Shown: positions 22,628 to 33,730 of the stretch, piece after piece
Numbering within the stretch: position 1 is the first letter of the stretch
Layout: each line of letters opens with the position of its first letter
Origin: Pseudoips prasinana
Taxonomy: Eukaryota; Arthropoda; Insecta; Lepidoptera; Nolidae
Length of the DNA: 64,000 bases
Assembly (NCBI GenBank): GCA_951640165.1
Contig: OX621250.1
Span: 14,905,501 to 14,969,500 of the forward strand
Reading direction: 5' to 3'
The notes under the pieces: generated by a model
What the model saw: only the letters and a program-made list of their open reading frames with translations
Told to the model about the DNA's origin: nothing
Database searches by the model: none
Made by a program: the position numbers and the translations under genes

Positions 22628-23671
22628 AACTTGGGTGCCAAATTAGTAGGAAAGCCACGGAGAGATGCTTTTTAAGACCTTTTACTTGATTGCTTGAGTA
22701 AAGGCTCTATTTCAATTTAGCATCAACATCGTTGCCTGTTTGACCAGTTCTGTTACAAAATCGGGATGTCAGGTCCGCAGGTTTAGTTACACTAAATTGA
22801 CTGTAGGTAAGCATCCTTTGGGCTCGGCGAAAGATTGCATAAGCCATCTTAATAGGAATAACTGTAACATTAAAATTCTTCCGAAGATCGGATACCTATA
22901 TTCTAATGATATAAACCCAAAACCTCATGATTTGCGGCTAAATAAGCTACCGCTAGAGCATGAGGAAAGCATTTTTTGGGTACCGCAGCTGTACTTTGGG
23001 TGCCATATGAGGAGGAAATCCACGGAAAGATTGCTTTTAAGACCCTTTACTTGATTGCGTGAGTAATGCCAACCCTGTTCCAATTTAGCATGGACGTCGC
23101 TGCCTGTTTGACCAGTTCCGTTACAAAATCGGGATCTCAGGTCCGCAGGTTTTGTTAAACTAAATTAACCGTAGGTAAGCATCCTTTGGGCTCGGCGAAA
23201 GATTGCATAAGCCATCTTAATAGGAATAACTGTCACATTAAAATTCTTCCGAAGATCGGATACCTATTTTCTAATGATATGAACCCAGAACCTCATGATC
23301 TGCGGCTAAATAAGCTACCGCTAGAGCATGAGGAAAGCACTTTTTGGGTACCGCAGCTATAGTATTTTTTTTTTTTTTTTTTTTTATAGTTAGGGTGTTA
23401 ACTTTGGGTGCCATATGAGGAGGAAATCCACGGAAAGATTGCTTTTAAGACCCTTTAATTGATTGCGTGAGTAATGCCAACCCTATTCCAATTTAGCATG
23501 GACGTCGCTGCCTGTTTGACCAGTTCCGTTACAAAAGCGGGATCTGGGGTCTGCAGGTTTTGTTACACTAAATTGACTGTAGGTAGGCATCCTTAGGGCT
23601 TGGCGAAAGATTGCGTAAGCCATCTTAATAGGAATAACTGTCACGTTAAAATTCTTCAGAAGATCGGATAC
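22628..23671 (+). repeat. ~365-bp unit repeated three times in tandem
   Basis: Unit 1 is 22628-22992, unit 2 is 22993-23400, unit 3 is 23401-23671 (cut short). Each starts 'cttgggtgcc' or 'ctttgggtgcc'. Each contains 'gcctgtttgaccagtt', 'taagcatccttagg/tttggg', 'ggcgaaagattgc' and 'agaagatcggatacctat'. Units 2 and 3 are nearly identical; unit 1 diverges at its start. Unit 2 carries an extra ~42-bp poly(T)-containing insertion at about 23357-23400. Open frames across the array are not preserved between units, so it is not coding. Confidence 0.85.
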
Positions 23672-25185
23672 CTATTATCGGATATATATTATATTTGTAA
23701 TGTAGTCTTTGTTTGCGATGTTTATTCTAATTGGAAGCAAGGGAATTGTTAAGATACAGTGGTTTACGATCAAATATTATGGAGAATTTACTAAGCGAAA
23801 ATTATATATTAGGATATTGATGTTGAAAATATAATTATAAAATGATGGAGCCACTTATCAGATTAAGTTGAGAATTGTCATAAATGCATTCTATTTTTTT
23901 ATGCAATGAACAGATAATTTATTTTTATTATTATTACGTTGAGAAATTTATTATCTCTACTACTTCATATTTTTATAATAAAGCCCTTCACTAGCAAATT
24001 GAGCAATGATACGTGTCACCATTCATTTGAAAGCAATATTTCATAGTAGATTAGATGATTTATTTGTTAAAAAATATTTGTACTCATAGTAATCGGTTCA
24101 AACATGTGCTTCGGTTTCTTGTAATATTAATATTCCAAAATATTCAGGACATGTTTTAATTCTCTCCTATTTCTTATATTTTGCTAACTATTTTTATAAA
24201 TTTGATTTGTAATATTACACCAACGGTATTCATCAATAAGTATAAGTTACTTAATTTTTCTAGTACTGAATAATTTATATTTCATAACTATAAACAGACT
24301 CACTACAATTATAACAAACAAAATACAACAAGCATTGTTTCTCAATAGTCTGGGCCACAATCAAAGAGGTCGTCAACAACAAACATCTATCACCAACGCA
24401 TGAATCACGACAATTTCAAATTCAAATTTGGTTCAGATTATGCAAATGAGCGTAATTACGCGCGAGCGCAGTGATTAGCGCGCGTGTAGGATGCCCTAGC
24501 CGGCTTTCACTGGGCTCCGTATTACTCAATTACAACGCAATGCTTTATAAAGGAAATTACATGGATTCTTATATATTTATCGTTAACACATCCCGGGAAA
24601 CGTCAACATTGTACTAAATACTTACTACCAAAACCCGGTCTAAAAACAAAATAACGGGACTAAAAACCGGCCAAGTTCGAGGCGGTTCATTAAATAAATA
24701 AAAATGGTTTTTGTTTACATATACTTTAAAAAGAGCTTGTAAATATTCGGAACATGAATAGTATTACAAATTAACTAGGTAATATTTAATTCTGAGTACA
24801 AGTTATTCGATCGTGACTTATATTTGATCAAGTAGAATGTAATTTAATTTAGGCTAACAATGCTTAAAATGAGTTATTTTATTATAATAATACAAGTAAA
24901 TACTTGTATTAATAACAAACAACTTAACTTAATAACAAAGAACCTAAATAAACTTATGAATATACATAATTACCTACATTAGAAAGAAAAACTAAATTTA
25001 CGAAAAAGTAAATTATATAATACATAAATAAATTAAAACTAACTACGATGCTTTAGTTCTATGGGTGTTTTTGAAGTTCTTGTCAAATTGGTTATTTAAG
25101 GTTTTTAAATATTAATAGGCAATAGGTATTTATAGTTTTAGATATATTTAACGACATCTGGTCTAACTGTCTATAATAAAGAAAT
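23672..25185. other. AT-rich stretch without a gene
   Basis: No gene. A short CpG-rich patch at 24428-24490 is listed separately. Confidence 0.4.
24428..24490. promoter_or_regulatory. CpG-rich patch with octamer and palindrome, possible regulatory element
   Basis: Inside very AT-rich DNA there is 'atgcaaat', the POU octamer, then gcgtaattacgc, a perfect 12-bp palindrome with a homeodomain TAATTA core, then 'gattagcgcgcg'. Motif matches alone are weak evidence. No nearby transcript is visible. Confidence 0.2.
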
Positions 25186-25189
25186 AATT

Positions 25190-25290
25190 GAATATTACTA
25201 TTATGGCGGACCTTGTGTGTACAGCGACGATCGCGTTTTAAATGTTTTAATAATACCGCCGGCGCGGCGCCGGATCCAATGAACCCCAAC
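25190..25290 (-). repeat. Repeat tail containing GGTCCGCCATAATAG
   Basis: Minus strand reads 'cgtcgctgtacacacaagg' then 'tccgccataatagtaat'. The G+C-rich part (gccggcgcggcgccgg, about 25258-25273) is a strong palindrome. The string 'tatggcggaccttgtgt' also ends the repeat near 2068. Confidence 0.45.
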
Positions 25291-25383
25291 TGAGAAAACC
25301 AAGCGAAACAAACTCAGTGGATTTATTTACTACTACTATCATATGATTTTCATATCATATCTATTCATAATGATTATGAAATA

Positions 25384-25600
25384 AAATTAAATAAAAAAGG
25401 TTAGTATACACGTAGACTTCAAAAAAGCGCTTATATATGGTCAGAACATGTTTGTAGCAGTATAGTTTAGTATACATAATTATTTCTATGTACACATAAA
25501 TATTTAAGTCCACGGATTGTACAAAAACATTTACAATAAAATTTATATTATTAAAGTAATAATGTTCAGCTAGCTTATTAATCTAAAATATAATGTCTCA
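25384..25600 (+). repeat. Five-copy interspersed repeat, copy 3
   Basis: 'aataaaaaaggttagtatac', 'cgtagacttcaaaaaagcgc', 'cagaacatgtttgtag', 'tatttaagtccacgg', 'cagctagcttatta'. Same order as 1771-2068. Confidence 0.7.
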
Positions 25601-25989
25601 GGAAACGTAACTGGTGTTAACAATTGTTCGTTAACCAGATAAATAAACATTCTATCCCGTACTTGGTACTCACGTAAAGTTAGGTGTTGTCAGTCTCCTA
25701 ATACAGCACCTGTAATGACTGTAGCAACTTATCATTGGTACCAATTTAATTCGTACCATGCCACTTGGTGACAAGGTATGCATAATATTATAATTATGAA
25801 TCTTTATTAAACACTCTTCGGTAATAGTTTTTTTTAATTTATCCTATTTTCTATTAATGAGCCATGCCGATTACGCTCCATTGCTTGTTATTAGTCCAAA
25901 CGTAAATCCTGATTGAGTGCAAATTAGACTGACACTACCAAACCAAGCCAATCTAATTGCGTCCATGAGTATGTGATTAAAATTAAACG

Positions 25990-26975
25990 GAAATGAGTTT
26001 TTCATCTATTTTAGATGTTTGGACAACTCACTTTCTGTTATGGGATGACTGAATAAATTACAAAGAGTCGACAAGATGTCCATGGAAATGAGTTTTTCAT
26101 CTATTTTAGATGTTTGAGCACCTCAGTTTTTGTTATGGGATGTCTGAATAGATTATAAAGAGTCGATAACAGGTCTATGGAAATGAGATTTTCGTCTATT
26201 TGAGATGGTTGGACACCTGACTTTTTGTTATGGGTTGACTGGGTAGATTACAAAGAGACGAGGTGTCTATGGAAGTGAGATTTTCGTCTAATTGAGATAT
26301 TGGGACAACTCATTTTGTGTTATGGGATGACTGAATATATTACAAAGAGTAAATAAGAATAAATGAGATTTTCGACTATTTGAGATATTTGGAAAACTCT
26401 CTTTCTGTTATGGAATGACTGAATAAATTACAAAGAGTTGATAAGGTGTCTATAGAAATGAGTTTTACATCTAGTTGAGATGTTTGAATAACCTCACTTT
26501 GCGTTATGGGATGAGTGAATACATTACAAAGAGTCGATAAGGTGTCTATGGAAATGAGTTTTACGTCTAGTTGGGATGTTTGGACACCTCACTTTGTGTT
26601 ATGGGATGACTGAAAAGATTACAAAGAGTCGAGAAAGGTGTCTATGGAAATGAGTTTTCCGTATATTTTAGATGTTTGGACAACTCACTTTTTGCTGAAA
26701 AGGGGATATTGGGAATGGGATGACTGAATATATTAAAAGAGTCGATGAGGTGTCTATGAAAATAAGTTTTTTTGTCTATTTCAGATGTTTGGAACACTCA
26801 TTTTCTGTTATGGGATGACTGAATAGAATATAAAGCGTCGATAAGGTGCCTATGGAAATAAGTTGTTTGTCTTTTTTAGATGTTTGAAACACTCACTTTG
26901 TGTTATGGGATGACTGAATAGACTACAAAGAGTCGATAAGGTATCTATGGAAATTAGCTATTCGTCTAATTGGAT
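25990..26975 (+). repeat. ~95-bp minisatellite, ten units plus a partial
   Basis: Unit starts (gaaatgag or equivalent) fall at 25990, 26085, 26180, 26272, 26360, 26455, 26551, 26647, 26758, 26855 and 26950, so the period is mostly 92-97 bp. Unit 5 is short (88 or 95), and unit 8 is 111 bp because of an insertion near 26696-26713. Each unit contains 'gatgtttggacaactcac', 'gttatgggatgactgaata' and 'acaaagagtcgataaggtgt'. Every unit has TGA within the longest frame, so it is non-coding. Confidence 0.9.
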
Positions 26976-27559
26976 AGTTAATCTATCGAACATCTTTTTC
27001 ACTCCTTTATGGGAGGGTTTAGTTTTAGGTTTCTTTATAATTTTTTTTTATTATGTCTGTCTTTTATATCGCCAGTAAAAGGGTTTCGTAAAACTTATTC
27101 AGCTTAGGGTTGAGCTATTTTCAATATATTTCATCTACTAAAGCTGTTGCTAAGAAGGTAACCAATGTAATAAAATGTGACCACACAACTAATTTAATAA
27201 ATAAATAAGAATGAGCCTACCAGACTAATTTTCCACCTTAAAAAAATAATTAGGTACTTAACGAGGTATTTAATGAGGTAGTAGTGATGCGATGTTCACT
27301 TCAACAACTAAACCACACGTACAGTCAAATAATATTATAAAGGAAACTATAACTTGAACAAATTTTGTGTTAAGCTGTATCTTGTCATAGTACAATTTAA
27401 TTTTGCACAATGTGCCTTGCCTATTTACGAATACCTACATAACTAAGGCACATTTCAAATTTAACGGCGATGAAATTATTCAAGAATTAGGTGTCTCTTG
27501 GTAACTTTGATACAATTTACATAGTAGATTCTTTACAGTTAATCTTTGAGACGCATATT

Positions 27560-27735
27560 TACCCTCAACTGCTCACGGTCCGTAAACAATTCGGGTAGGG
27601 TTAAGCATATAGTTACACTGACATTTATAGGTGGGTGACCGCATAGATGGATGTATAATATTTACCCATCTCCATGCTTCGTAGGAAACGTTATGCATGA
27701 GCTACCGTTTCTAGCTTGTAGTCATTAAAAACAAA
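27560..27735 (+). repeat. Family A repeat, degenerate copy
   Basis: 'gctcacggtccgtaaacaat', 'ggtgggtgaccgcata', 'ccatctccatgcttcg' and 'acgttatgcatgagctaccg' align with family A but with many changes. The right end is lost. Confidence 0.5.
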
Positions 27736-27841
27736 TGTAGGTTTTCGTTTTTAGAAATCCACGTCATCCAAGGTTTTAGCCATGTGAGTATTTTATTCTG
27801 GGTGGTATTTTTATAGATATTTAGCATAGAAATATAGATAA

Positions 27842-28075
27842 AAAATAAAATAAAAAAGGTTTTTATTCACGTAGTTTGTATAGTTATAAGTTTGTAGTAA
27901 TACAGTTATTATTTCTAGTTGCTTATTACAGATATTTAGGTGCATGGAATGTTAAAACATTTATACAATTTATTTTATAATAGTAGTGATATTTAGCTAG
28001 CTTGTATTAAGTTATTGTCAAAGAGATTATGTTTAGGTTTAATGATTGAAATTTATATTTTATATTTGGATAGAT
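27842..28075 (+). repeat. Five-copy interspersed repeat, copy 4
   Basis: 'aataaaaaaggtttttattc', then a deletion of the 'aaaaaagcgc' segment, 'tatttaggtgcatgg', 'gctagcttgtattaag', 'aaagagattatgttta'. Confidence 0.7.
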
Positions 28076-28790
28076 AAAACACATGTGAAATTCATTACAA
28101 ATAAATCGCTTTATACCCCAAAGAAGCTTTCACCAGATGACTCACGCAATAAATAAATAACAAGGAAACATTTTCTAACAGTTGTCATTAACATTTGAGT
28201 AAATCATAAATTGTCTGTCACCGATAGCACTAAACGCGTACCAGTACATACAGTAGAGTCCTGGTGCCCTACCGAGTACCGTACAATCGTACGCCAGCTG
28301 TGCGATATCGCTTCGCGTCGAACGGCCATATTTCACAAGTACCTTGCTATCACCTGTCAAATCGTGCAAGTGTTCCGCCCGGCCTGGACCTATTTAAATA
28401 TCAACTGTTTTAGACGCAAATACTCGCTCTTTGTCTCACTGCAATCGAGGGTGTAAAATGCTAATTGCTGAATAGAACTAGTTTTATTGTTTTGTACGTG
28501 ACTTGGTACTTTTAGTAACATAAAATGATTATGTGCGGTCGAGGGGGCGATTGACACTGAGTGCTACCGTGGTCTAGGTAGTGGCCGTGTCAGGAAGTTA
28601 AATAACACGGTTTATGTGAGACAATTAAGTTATTATTCTAGATCATTACACAATTAAATAATTTTAGAACGAAATAATTAGCCACGTAGATACTAAATAA
28701 CTAATATTACCTAATAATTAGATGTGATAAATATTATATATTGCCCACTGAAGACAAAATATGTGAGACCAGAATTGAGATAAAAAATGT
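28076..28790. other. Mostly single-copy stretch with a G+C-richer patch
   Basis: 28210-28400 is closer to 50% G+C (cgtaccagtacatacagtag ... ttccgcccggcctggacc) and is followed by 'tatttaaatatc'. It could be a promoter/first-exon region or an unknown repeat. Both strands have 64-81 codon frames here with no domain. Confidence 0.3.
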
Positions 28791-28795
28791 ACAAA

Positions 28796-29225
28796 TTTTA
28801 ATTTTATAGCATTATTCGCAATGCAAAGCGTTTATTTAATCTCAAAAATGGGAAATCATAAATTTAATCGTCCGGCGGGTCTCGAACCTGCACCATCTAC
28901 CAATGCGGGGTAGGCGCTCTGCGTTAAGCTACGAACGATACACGCTGGCAGATCAAATTTAGGATTCCCTTGCTAAAACCCTTCCGGAGGATGTAGGTAT
29001 TATCTGTCGGTTCTGTTTTCTAGAAACATGGCCGACTGATATGTTCACAGTTGCATGTGAAAAATCATATCATATTGATAATACCTTCCAAATTATTAAA
29101 TTTTAATTTTATAGAATTATTCGCAATGTAGCTTAACGCAGAGCGCCTACCCCGGATCGGTAGATGGTGCAGGTTCGAGACCCGCCGGACGATTAAATTT
29201 ATGATTTCCCATTTTTGAGATTAAA
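28796..29225. repeat. Head-to-head pair of tRNA-like SINEs with a flanking direct repeat
   Basis: 28835-28938 reads on the minus strand as a tRNA-like element (ttaacgcagagcgcctaccc ... ggttcgagacccgccgga ... cccatttttgagatt). 29129-29225 is the same element on the plus strand, nearly identical, so the 5' ends face each other across ~190 bp. In addition 'ttttaattttatag[c/a]attattcgcaatg' occurs directly repeated at about 28796-28824 and 29101-29129. Confidence 0.8.
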
Positions 29226-29409
29226 AAATGAACAGTCTTTGTCCCTATCAGGGTCCGTTAATTCTTTCCGATAACCGTAAGATGAAATGATGAGTATTTT
29301 AAAAAGACGACCGATTTACAGGGCTGCCTATTTTGCAGAGTTGTCAACTAAACAAACTGACTAACATAATCCTCCGGTTATGTCAATAATAATTATATTT
29401 ATTCTTAAA

Positions 29410-29580
29410 AGACAACGTCCGCGCTAACGTCTCTAAACCGTGGAGAACACTATATTACAAATATGTGTAAGCCTCACAAATAGTCCTGTACGGGGTTCGA
29501 GCCCGAAACACCGGGGATCCGAGGTAGTTGCGAGGCGATACCATAACCACTACGCCCCATCTGAAGTCTGTATGAGTGAT
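29410..29580 (-). repeat. tRNA-derived SINE (minus strand)
   Basis: The plus strand shows 'gacaacgtccgcgctaacgt', 'atagtcctgtacggggttcg' and 'gagcccgaaacacc' (reverse B box), then 'ataaccactacgcccc' (reverse A box). A related head with a different tail from family D. Confidence 0.55.
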
Positions 29581-29596
29581 GATGCAGTCCATTACT

Positions 29597-29629
29597 GTCC
29601 ACCTGCAGGGTTTTGCCCTGCAGGTGGAC
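29597..29629. repeat. Perfect 14-bp inverted repeat with 5-nt loop
   Basis: gtccacctgcaggg (29597-29610), loop ttttg, ccctgcaggtggac (29616-29629). It lies at the junction between two SINEs. Confidence 0.8.
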
Positions 29630-29649
29630 GGGACGGCATTCTCCCACAA

Positions 29650-29920
29650 TGAGAGGGCACAGGTGGTCTTCAACAACGCAGGCATCGGGCGGGTTGGCAG
29701 AGTTCACATGTCCTCAAGAAAATTCTGAAAATCTCTTAGGCATGCAGATTTCCTTACCATGTTTTTCTTCACCATTTAAAGTACGAGATAATTAATTTCT
29801 AATACGCATATGAATTCAAAGTCATTGCTGTGTGCTTCGGGTTTGAACTCGAAACCATTGCTCTCCACTCCAACGGTCTAATCTAGGCTGTCTAGAGAGT
29901 AGTTCCTTGGTCTACCTAAT
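29650..29920 (-). repeat. tRNA-derived SINE, family G (minus strand)
   Basis: 'gagggcacaggtggtcttca', 'gcagatttccttaccatgtt', 'tttcttcaccatttaaagta', 'gataattaatttctaatacg', 'gggtttgaactcgaaacc' (reverse B box). Same modules at 53085-53335. This is the widespread lepidopteran SINE type whose 3' half resembles an RTE tail. Confidence 0.65.
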
Positions 29921-31550
29921 AATAATAAAGAACTGTAAATGACTTTGTACTGCAGTTGTTAACGGTCAAGATTCCATTCGAGAAACATATTTCATATCGA
30001 GAAGTCTCCGCTTTACATACATTTACATCCACTTTGACGCATAAAATACAGTCGGATGTATCGACGCGTGTCATCCGGCCCAGCTTTCAAAACGCCGAGA
30101 CGACTAGCTCAGCCATAAGAAATATTTATAATGCTTTGTATGCAAAATAACCTAATGCATTTCACTATACATAAGATAGTGTCACTTTAATAGACACGTG
30201 GTTATACACGATTGTCGACCTTAGAAGTATGCGGCTTCGATATGCTTTTATTATTTGACGGCGCAAATTCAAAGTTGAATATTGACTGCGATTGTGAGGT
30301 GGGTGAGCCGCGCAATCGCACTCAGATTTAAATAAAATCTGCATACGGCGCTTGTAGTTTTGATTGATGATATTATATTGTGATGTAACGCAGGATACGA
30401 TGTGTTTACGGTGTGAAAGGTGACTGTATGTAGATTAGCATCACGTTTACGAGTGACACGCGAGATTGGCAGTTTGCACGTATGTCAAGGTCGCGGTTTC
30501 ACTTATGACTTGTCAAATATTGCTTTGTTCGATCATTTTCCATTGTATCTTTACATCGAGCCATTTGTTTGGAATTTTTATCGAGTCACGAGCGATATAA
30601 CACTAGTTATACTAAAAAGGATATCCAATAATTACGTATTATGACAAGCTTACTTATAAAGGTGTGAACACTTTTAGTAATAAATTATTTAATACGGACG
30701 GATATCTAATAACATGGTGTCAGACTGATGCAGCAATAAATTCACGTAGTAGGAGGTAATTAATAAAATGTGAGAAATAGTTGACATATCGACACACGTA
30801 CATTTTATGCGTTTTGCATGCGTGTATGGTCTTCGACAGTTAACCTTTTCAAACATAATAATCATCGATTACAATTATACTAGTATAGATAAAGATAGGT
30901 AACGATAAGTATCAATAAGAGTATCTATGCAATAAATTCTGATCTGTACGATAAATTACATAGCACAAAAGTCTACTTTGGTGTTCACGAAGAATGAATC
31001 CGCTCAGAGACAGAAGGCATTCTTGTAGGCGAATAAGGCTCTTCCTAGTTATTTTCTGGTCCTATTGAGATGTTCTGCTGGGGTCCGTTGACACGCGTAT
31101 GGTCTCGGCACACCGCAGCCAGCTATTTCAATAGAATGTTAGTGATGTTCACAAAGACCAGTTACAGACATCGAATAAGGCTCGTTGCACATTCGAATAG
31201 AATTTGCGTGCACCTTTGGTTGCGTAGTCAAGTTTCCAACTGAAATTCTCCAAATGCAAAGTGTGAAAATAAACGAAGGGCCCATTGATATGAAATTGGC
31301 AACGATACTACGCTTACCAACTTTAACGTTAATACGTTCTCTATTTGTAAGAACAGTAGTGGAGTTATGCGATTTATAAAGATGTATGCTTTCTGTATGT
31401 AATTTATATAACATTCTATGCGTTCTTGTAATAATTGCACCCCTATTTTATTAGGCCAATTAGTATTAGTCTTTCGTACCCTCGACACAAAAAATGGTTG
31501 ACGGTTAGATTATTTAGAGTTAATGATGAATTATGTGTTCGGTGCTTTTA
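29921..31550. other. Single-copy-looking stretch without a recognised gene
   Basis: Composition is more balanced than elsewhere (30290-30560 and 31000-31360), but no domain appears in frames of 64-91 codons on either strand. May contain regulatory DNA of an unseen gene. Confidence 0.35.
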
Positions 31551-31552
31551 TT

Positions 31553-31615
31553 AGGTTTACACCTGTGTTTGTGCACACACCTGTGCACTTTAATACAACC
31601 CAGATGAATGACCAG
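31553..31615 (+). repeat. SINE family E tail fragment
   Basis: 'acacctgtgtttgtgcacac' and 'acctgtgcactttaatac' match 'cccctgtgtttgcgcacacacttgtgcactataat' in the family E copy ending at 5835. Confidence 0.5.
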
Positions 31616-31734
31616 TCTCCCTTATAACTATATTATAGCTCCATGACCACAGTTCTGCCAGTAGGCTTAGCACATGTCTAAAGAAAGCCAAACGTATGAA
31701 CAAATTCGAACCCTATATAGAAATAAAACTGTGT

Positions 31735-31925
31735 TGACTGGTTTGTTCGTGTCGACACTGACTGCTAAGCCAGAGGTAATGGGTTCAATCCCCCCCCCCC
31801 TCCCCTTCCTAGGAATCTTTGTGTAATGAGCGCGATTATTTGTGTCTGGGTAAAATTTATCTATAATAACTATCTAATTAGAAATATATAAGTATGTGTA
31901 TCATTTGTCTGGTTGCCATAATACA
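31735..31925 (+). repeat. SINE family B/C copy with C11 run in the B box
   Basis: 'gactgctaagccagaggtaa' and 'gggttcaatc', then 11 consecutive C (31790-31800). The body follows with 'gcgcgattatttgtgtctgg' and 'catttgtctggttgccata'. Plus orientation. The C run is a local expansion within the promoter-like part. Confidence 0.6.
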
Positions 31926-32096
31926 GAATCTAGTATGGGATCATTTTGTAGTGTGTTAGTTGTCTCTAGCTATTTATTATTATTAATTTATTATGTCATA
32001 ATCACCAATAAGCGCTGGCTAGCTGCTGGGAACTCTAACTTGTTAGTACGTTTAGTTTTTATTAGTCCCCACTTGCAATGCGGTAATAGGTATTTT

Positions 32097-32190
32097 ATTC
32101 CATCCCATAATACCATCGTATCATATAGTATAGTATTGTATAATATCGTATTTTATAGTATTGCATAGTATAGTATTGTGTCGTCCAGTT
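32097..32190 (+). repeat. Degenerate ATAGT-type pentanucleotide array
   Basis: Repeated 'tatagtatagtattgtata' and 'tatagtattgcatagtatag' text with period 5 to 10. A decayed microsatellite. Confidence 0.65.
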
Positions 32191-32194
32191 CTTA

Positions 32195-32295
32195 TTATTT
32201 TAGAAGTCGCTTAGTATTGCCCTTACTGTCTTGGGCATTAAGTCCGCCTTTGTACTATTTGATTTGCATAAAGTTATAAATAAATATATAATTCC
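32195..32295 (+). repeat. LINE 3' tail fragment
   Basis: 'tgtcttgggcattaagtccg', 'cctttgtactatttgatttg' and 'cataaagttataaataaata' form the common lepidopteran CR1/jockey 3' UTR ending. No coding part remains. Confidence 0.5.
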
Positions 32296-32617
32296 CAGCC
32301 TTATAAAGGACAGACTTCATTGGCCCCCAATATCGTTGTAATCTGCAATAATTCTCTCGCTGTCTTAACTATAAGATGGCACCGTATAAGGCAGTCCCGC
32401 TATCCCGGGTGGGGCGACACATGTCCACAAAGGTATTGCTATTGTAATTGCTAACACGGGGTTATCTTGCAAAGGTGAACTTCATAACGTCCTTTGTTTT
32501 GCCAAGTTAATTCAATAGATCCTTTAGGAGTTCTTAGCTTGTATTTATTAATGAATCTCCTGTCCTAAGCTCATACTCATAATACGTTCTGGTAATACTA
32601 GTTGCATAACAAACCTT

Positions 32618-32825
32618 TACTGTAACGGCGAGGGTAAGCAAGTAGGCTCGCGGTCAATTTATAGATGGGTCATCATAAAAGTGGTTTAATTACTGAGCGT
32701 CTCCATGATTCGGAGGGCACGTTAAGCTATCGGTTGTAATCATTAGACAACAGTCGTTAAGCCATGCCAGCCTACTAGGCGGCTTGAACAAATCTGACAC
32801 TAAGGTTACCACTGCCCATAAGATA
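32618..32825 (+). repeat. Family A repeat, copy 4
   Basis: 'atttatagatgggtcatcat', 'tccatgattcggagggcacg', 'ttaagctatcggttg', 'ctactaggcggcttgaac', 'tctgacactaaggttacc'. Nearly complete and parallel to the copy at 7240. Confidence 0.75.
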
Positions 32826-33049
32826 AGTAACTGCAATTTAGCTGTTAAACCCGGTGTGTCGAGTTGTTATCGATATTGATAGCCTGTCAATATCTAGTAT
32901 TGGTTTCTGCAGATATGTGGTACTGGGTTTGAATACCAAGTTGAGCTAAAAAAATATTAATGGCCTTTTGCGGCCAGTAAAACAACGCTGACCCAGACGT
33001 TATTACAAATCTTATAATAGGTATAACCATAGGTTCTCAAGTAGCGATC

Positions 33050-33205
33050 ACGAATAGGACTCAGCGTGGGCTGCCTCCCCACAATCTTATAAGGCTTGCG
33101 GGATGCCGTTAGATGCATGCAGCGCAAGACCAGCAGTAGTGGAGCTCTTTACGGGAGGCCTTTGTCGAGCAGTGGACGTCTTTCTGCTGATATAATGATG
33201 AAGAA
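33050..33205 (+). repeat. RTE-type LINE/SINE 3' end (plus strand)
   Basis: 'gtggagctctttacgggagg', 'cctttgtcgagcagtggacg' and 'tctttctgctgatataatga', then GATGAAG. This is the forward form of the tail seen reversed at 20842. Confidence 0.7.
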
Positions 33206-33499
33206 GGTGAAGCAGTGAAAGCCTCCTAGGCTAATTGTAGCCTACGACGCTTACATGCCTCACCGGAAGCAGTGTAAGCTTCACTGATTCAAATGATTCT
33301 TGATTCTGTCAAGAGTCTAGAGATACTTGATACTACTGTCGAGAATCAATCACTTCTCGATATTTTTTTCCCCAACCAAAGCAAAACCGAGACGTTTATT
33401 ACTCTATTTATGGTTGAACATGTTACCCTCACCTGGAAACATTCTGAAAAGATATTCAACTGCTCTCATAGCTGTAAAGTTATAAGCAAAGTACTTAAG

Positions 33500-33711
33500 G
33501 GCGCGGTTGTTTTATGCGATAAACGCTGCGTTACACGCAATGCGATGAACGCATATCATTTCATATCAGGTAATATAATTACAAACCATTGTTTTACGCG
33601 GTTGACGCAGCGGCCAGCGCAGCGTGAGGCGCGATGCGTGTCATACGTGGTAGACGCATCCGTTGATCGCATGCGTCTGACGCTGCGATCACCGCATAAA
33701 ACAACTACGCG
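33500..33711. mobile_element. hAT-like MITE, ~210 bp
   Basis: The ends gcgcggttgttttatgcgat and the reverse complement of '..accgcataaaacaactacg' form imperfect inverted termini of about 30 bp. The interior is unusually rich in GCG/CGC words (gacgcagcggccagcgcagc). Flanks 'gtacttaag' and 'ttacttatc' suggest a decayed ~8-bp target duplication, which would fit hAT. The 186-codon frame 33293-33853 crosses this MITE and a family A repeat and is not a gene. Confidence 0.6.
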
Positions 33712-33730
33712 CTTTACTTATCGTGTTGGT

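Noticed and set aside
22740..23054. 104-codon frame in the tandem array
   Set aside because: It crosses the unit boundary, and the equivalent positions of the next unit are not open, so it is not a repeated coding domain.
25990..26975. CRISPR-like array (regular repeats)
   Set aside because: The whole ~95-bp unit repeats, without unique spacers between short identical repeats, and the genome is that of an insect.
31139..31414. 91-codon minus-strand frame
   Set aside because: An equally long plus-strand frame overlaps, there is no domain, and flanking sequence shows no splice signals.
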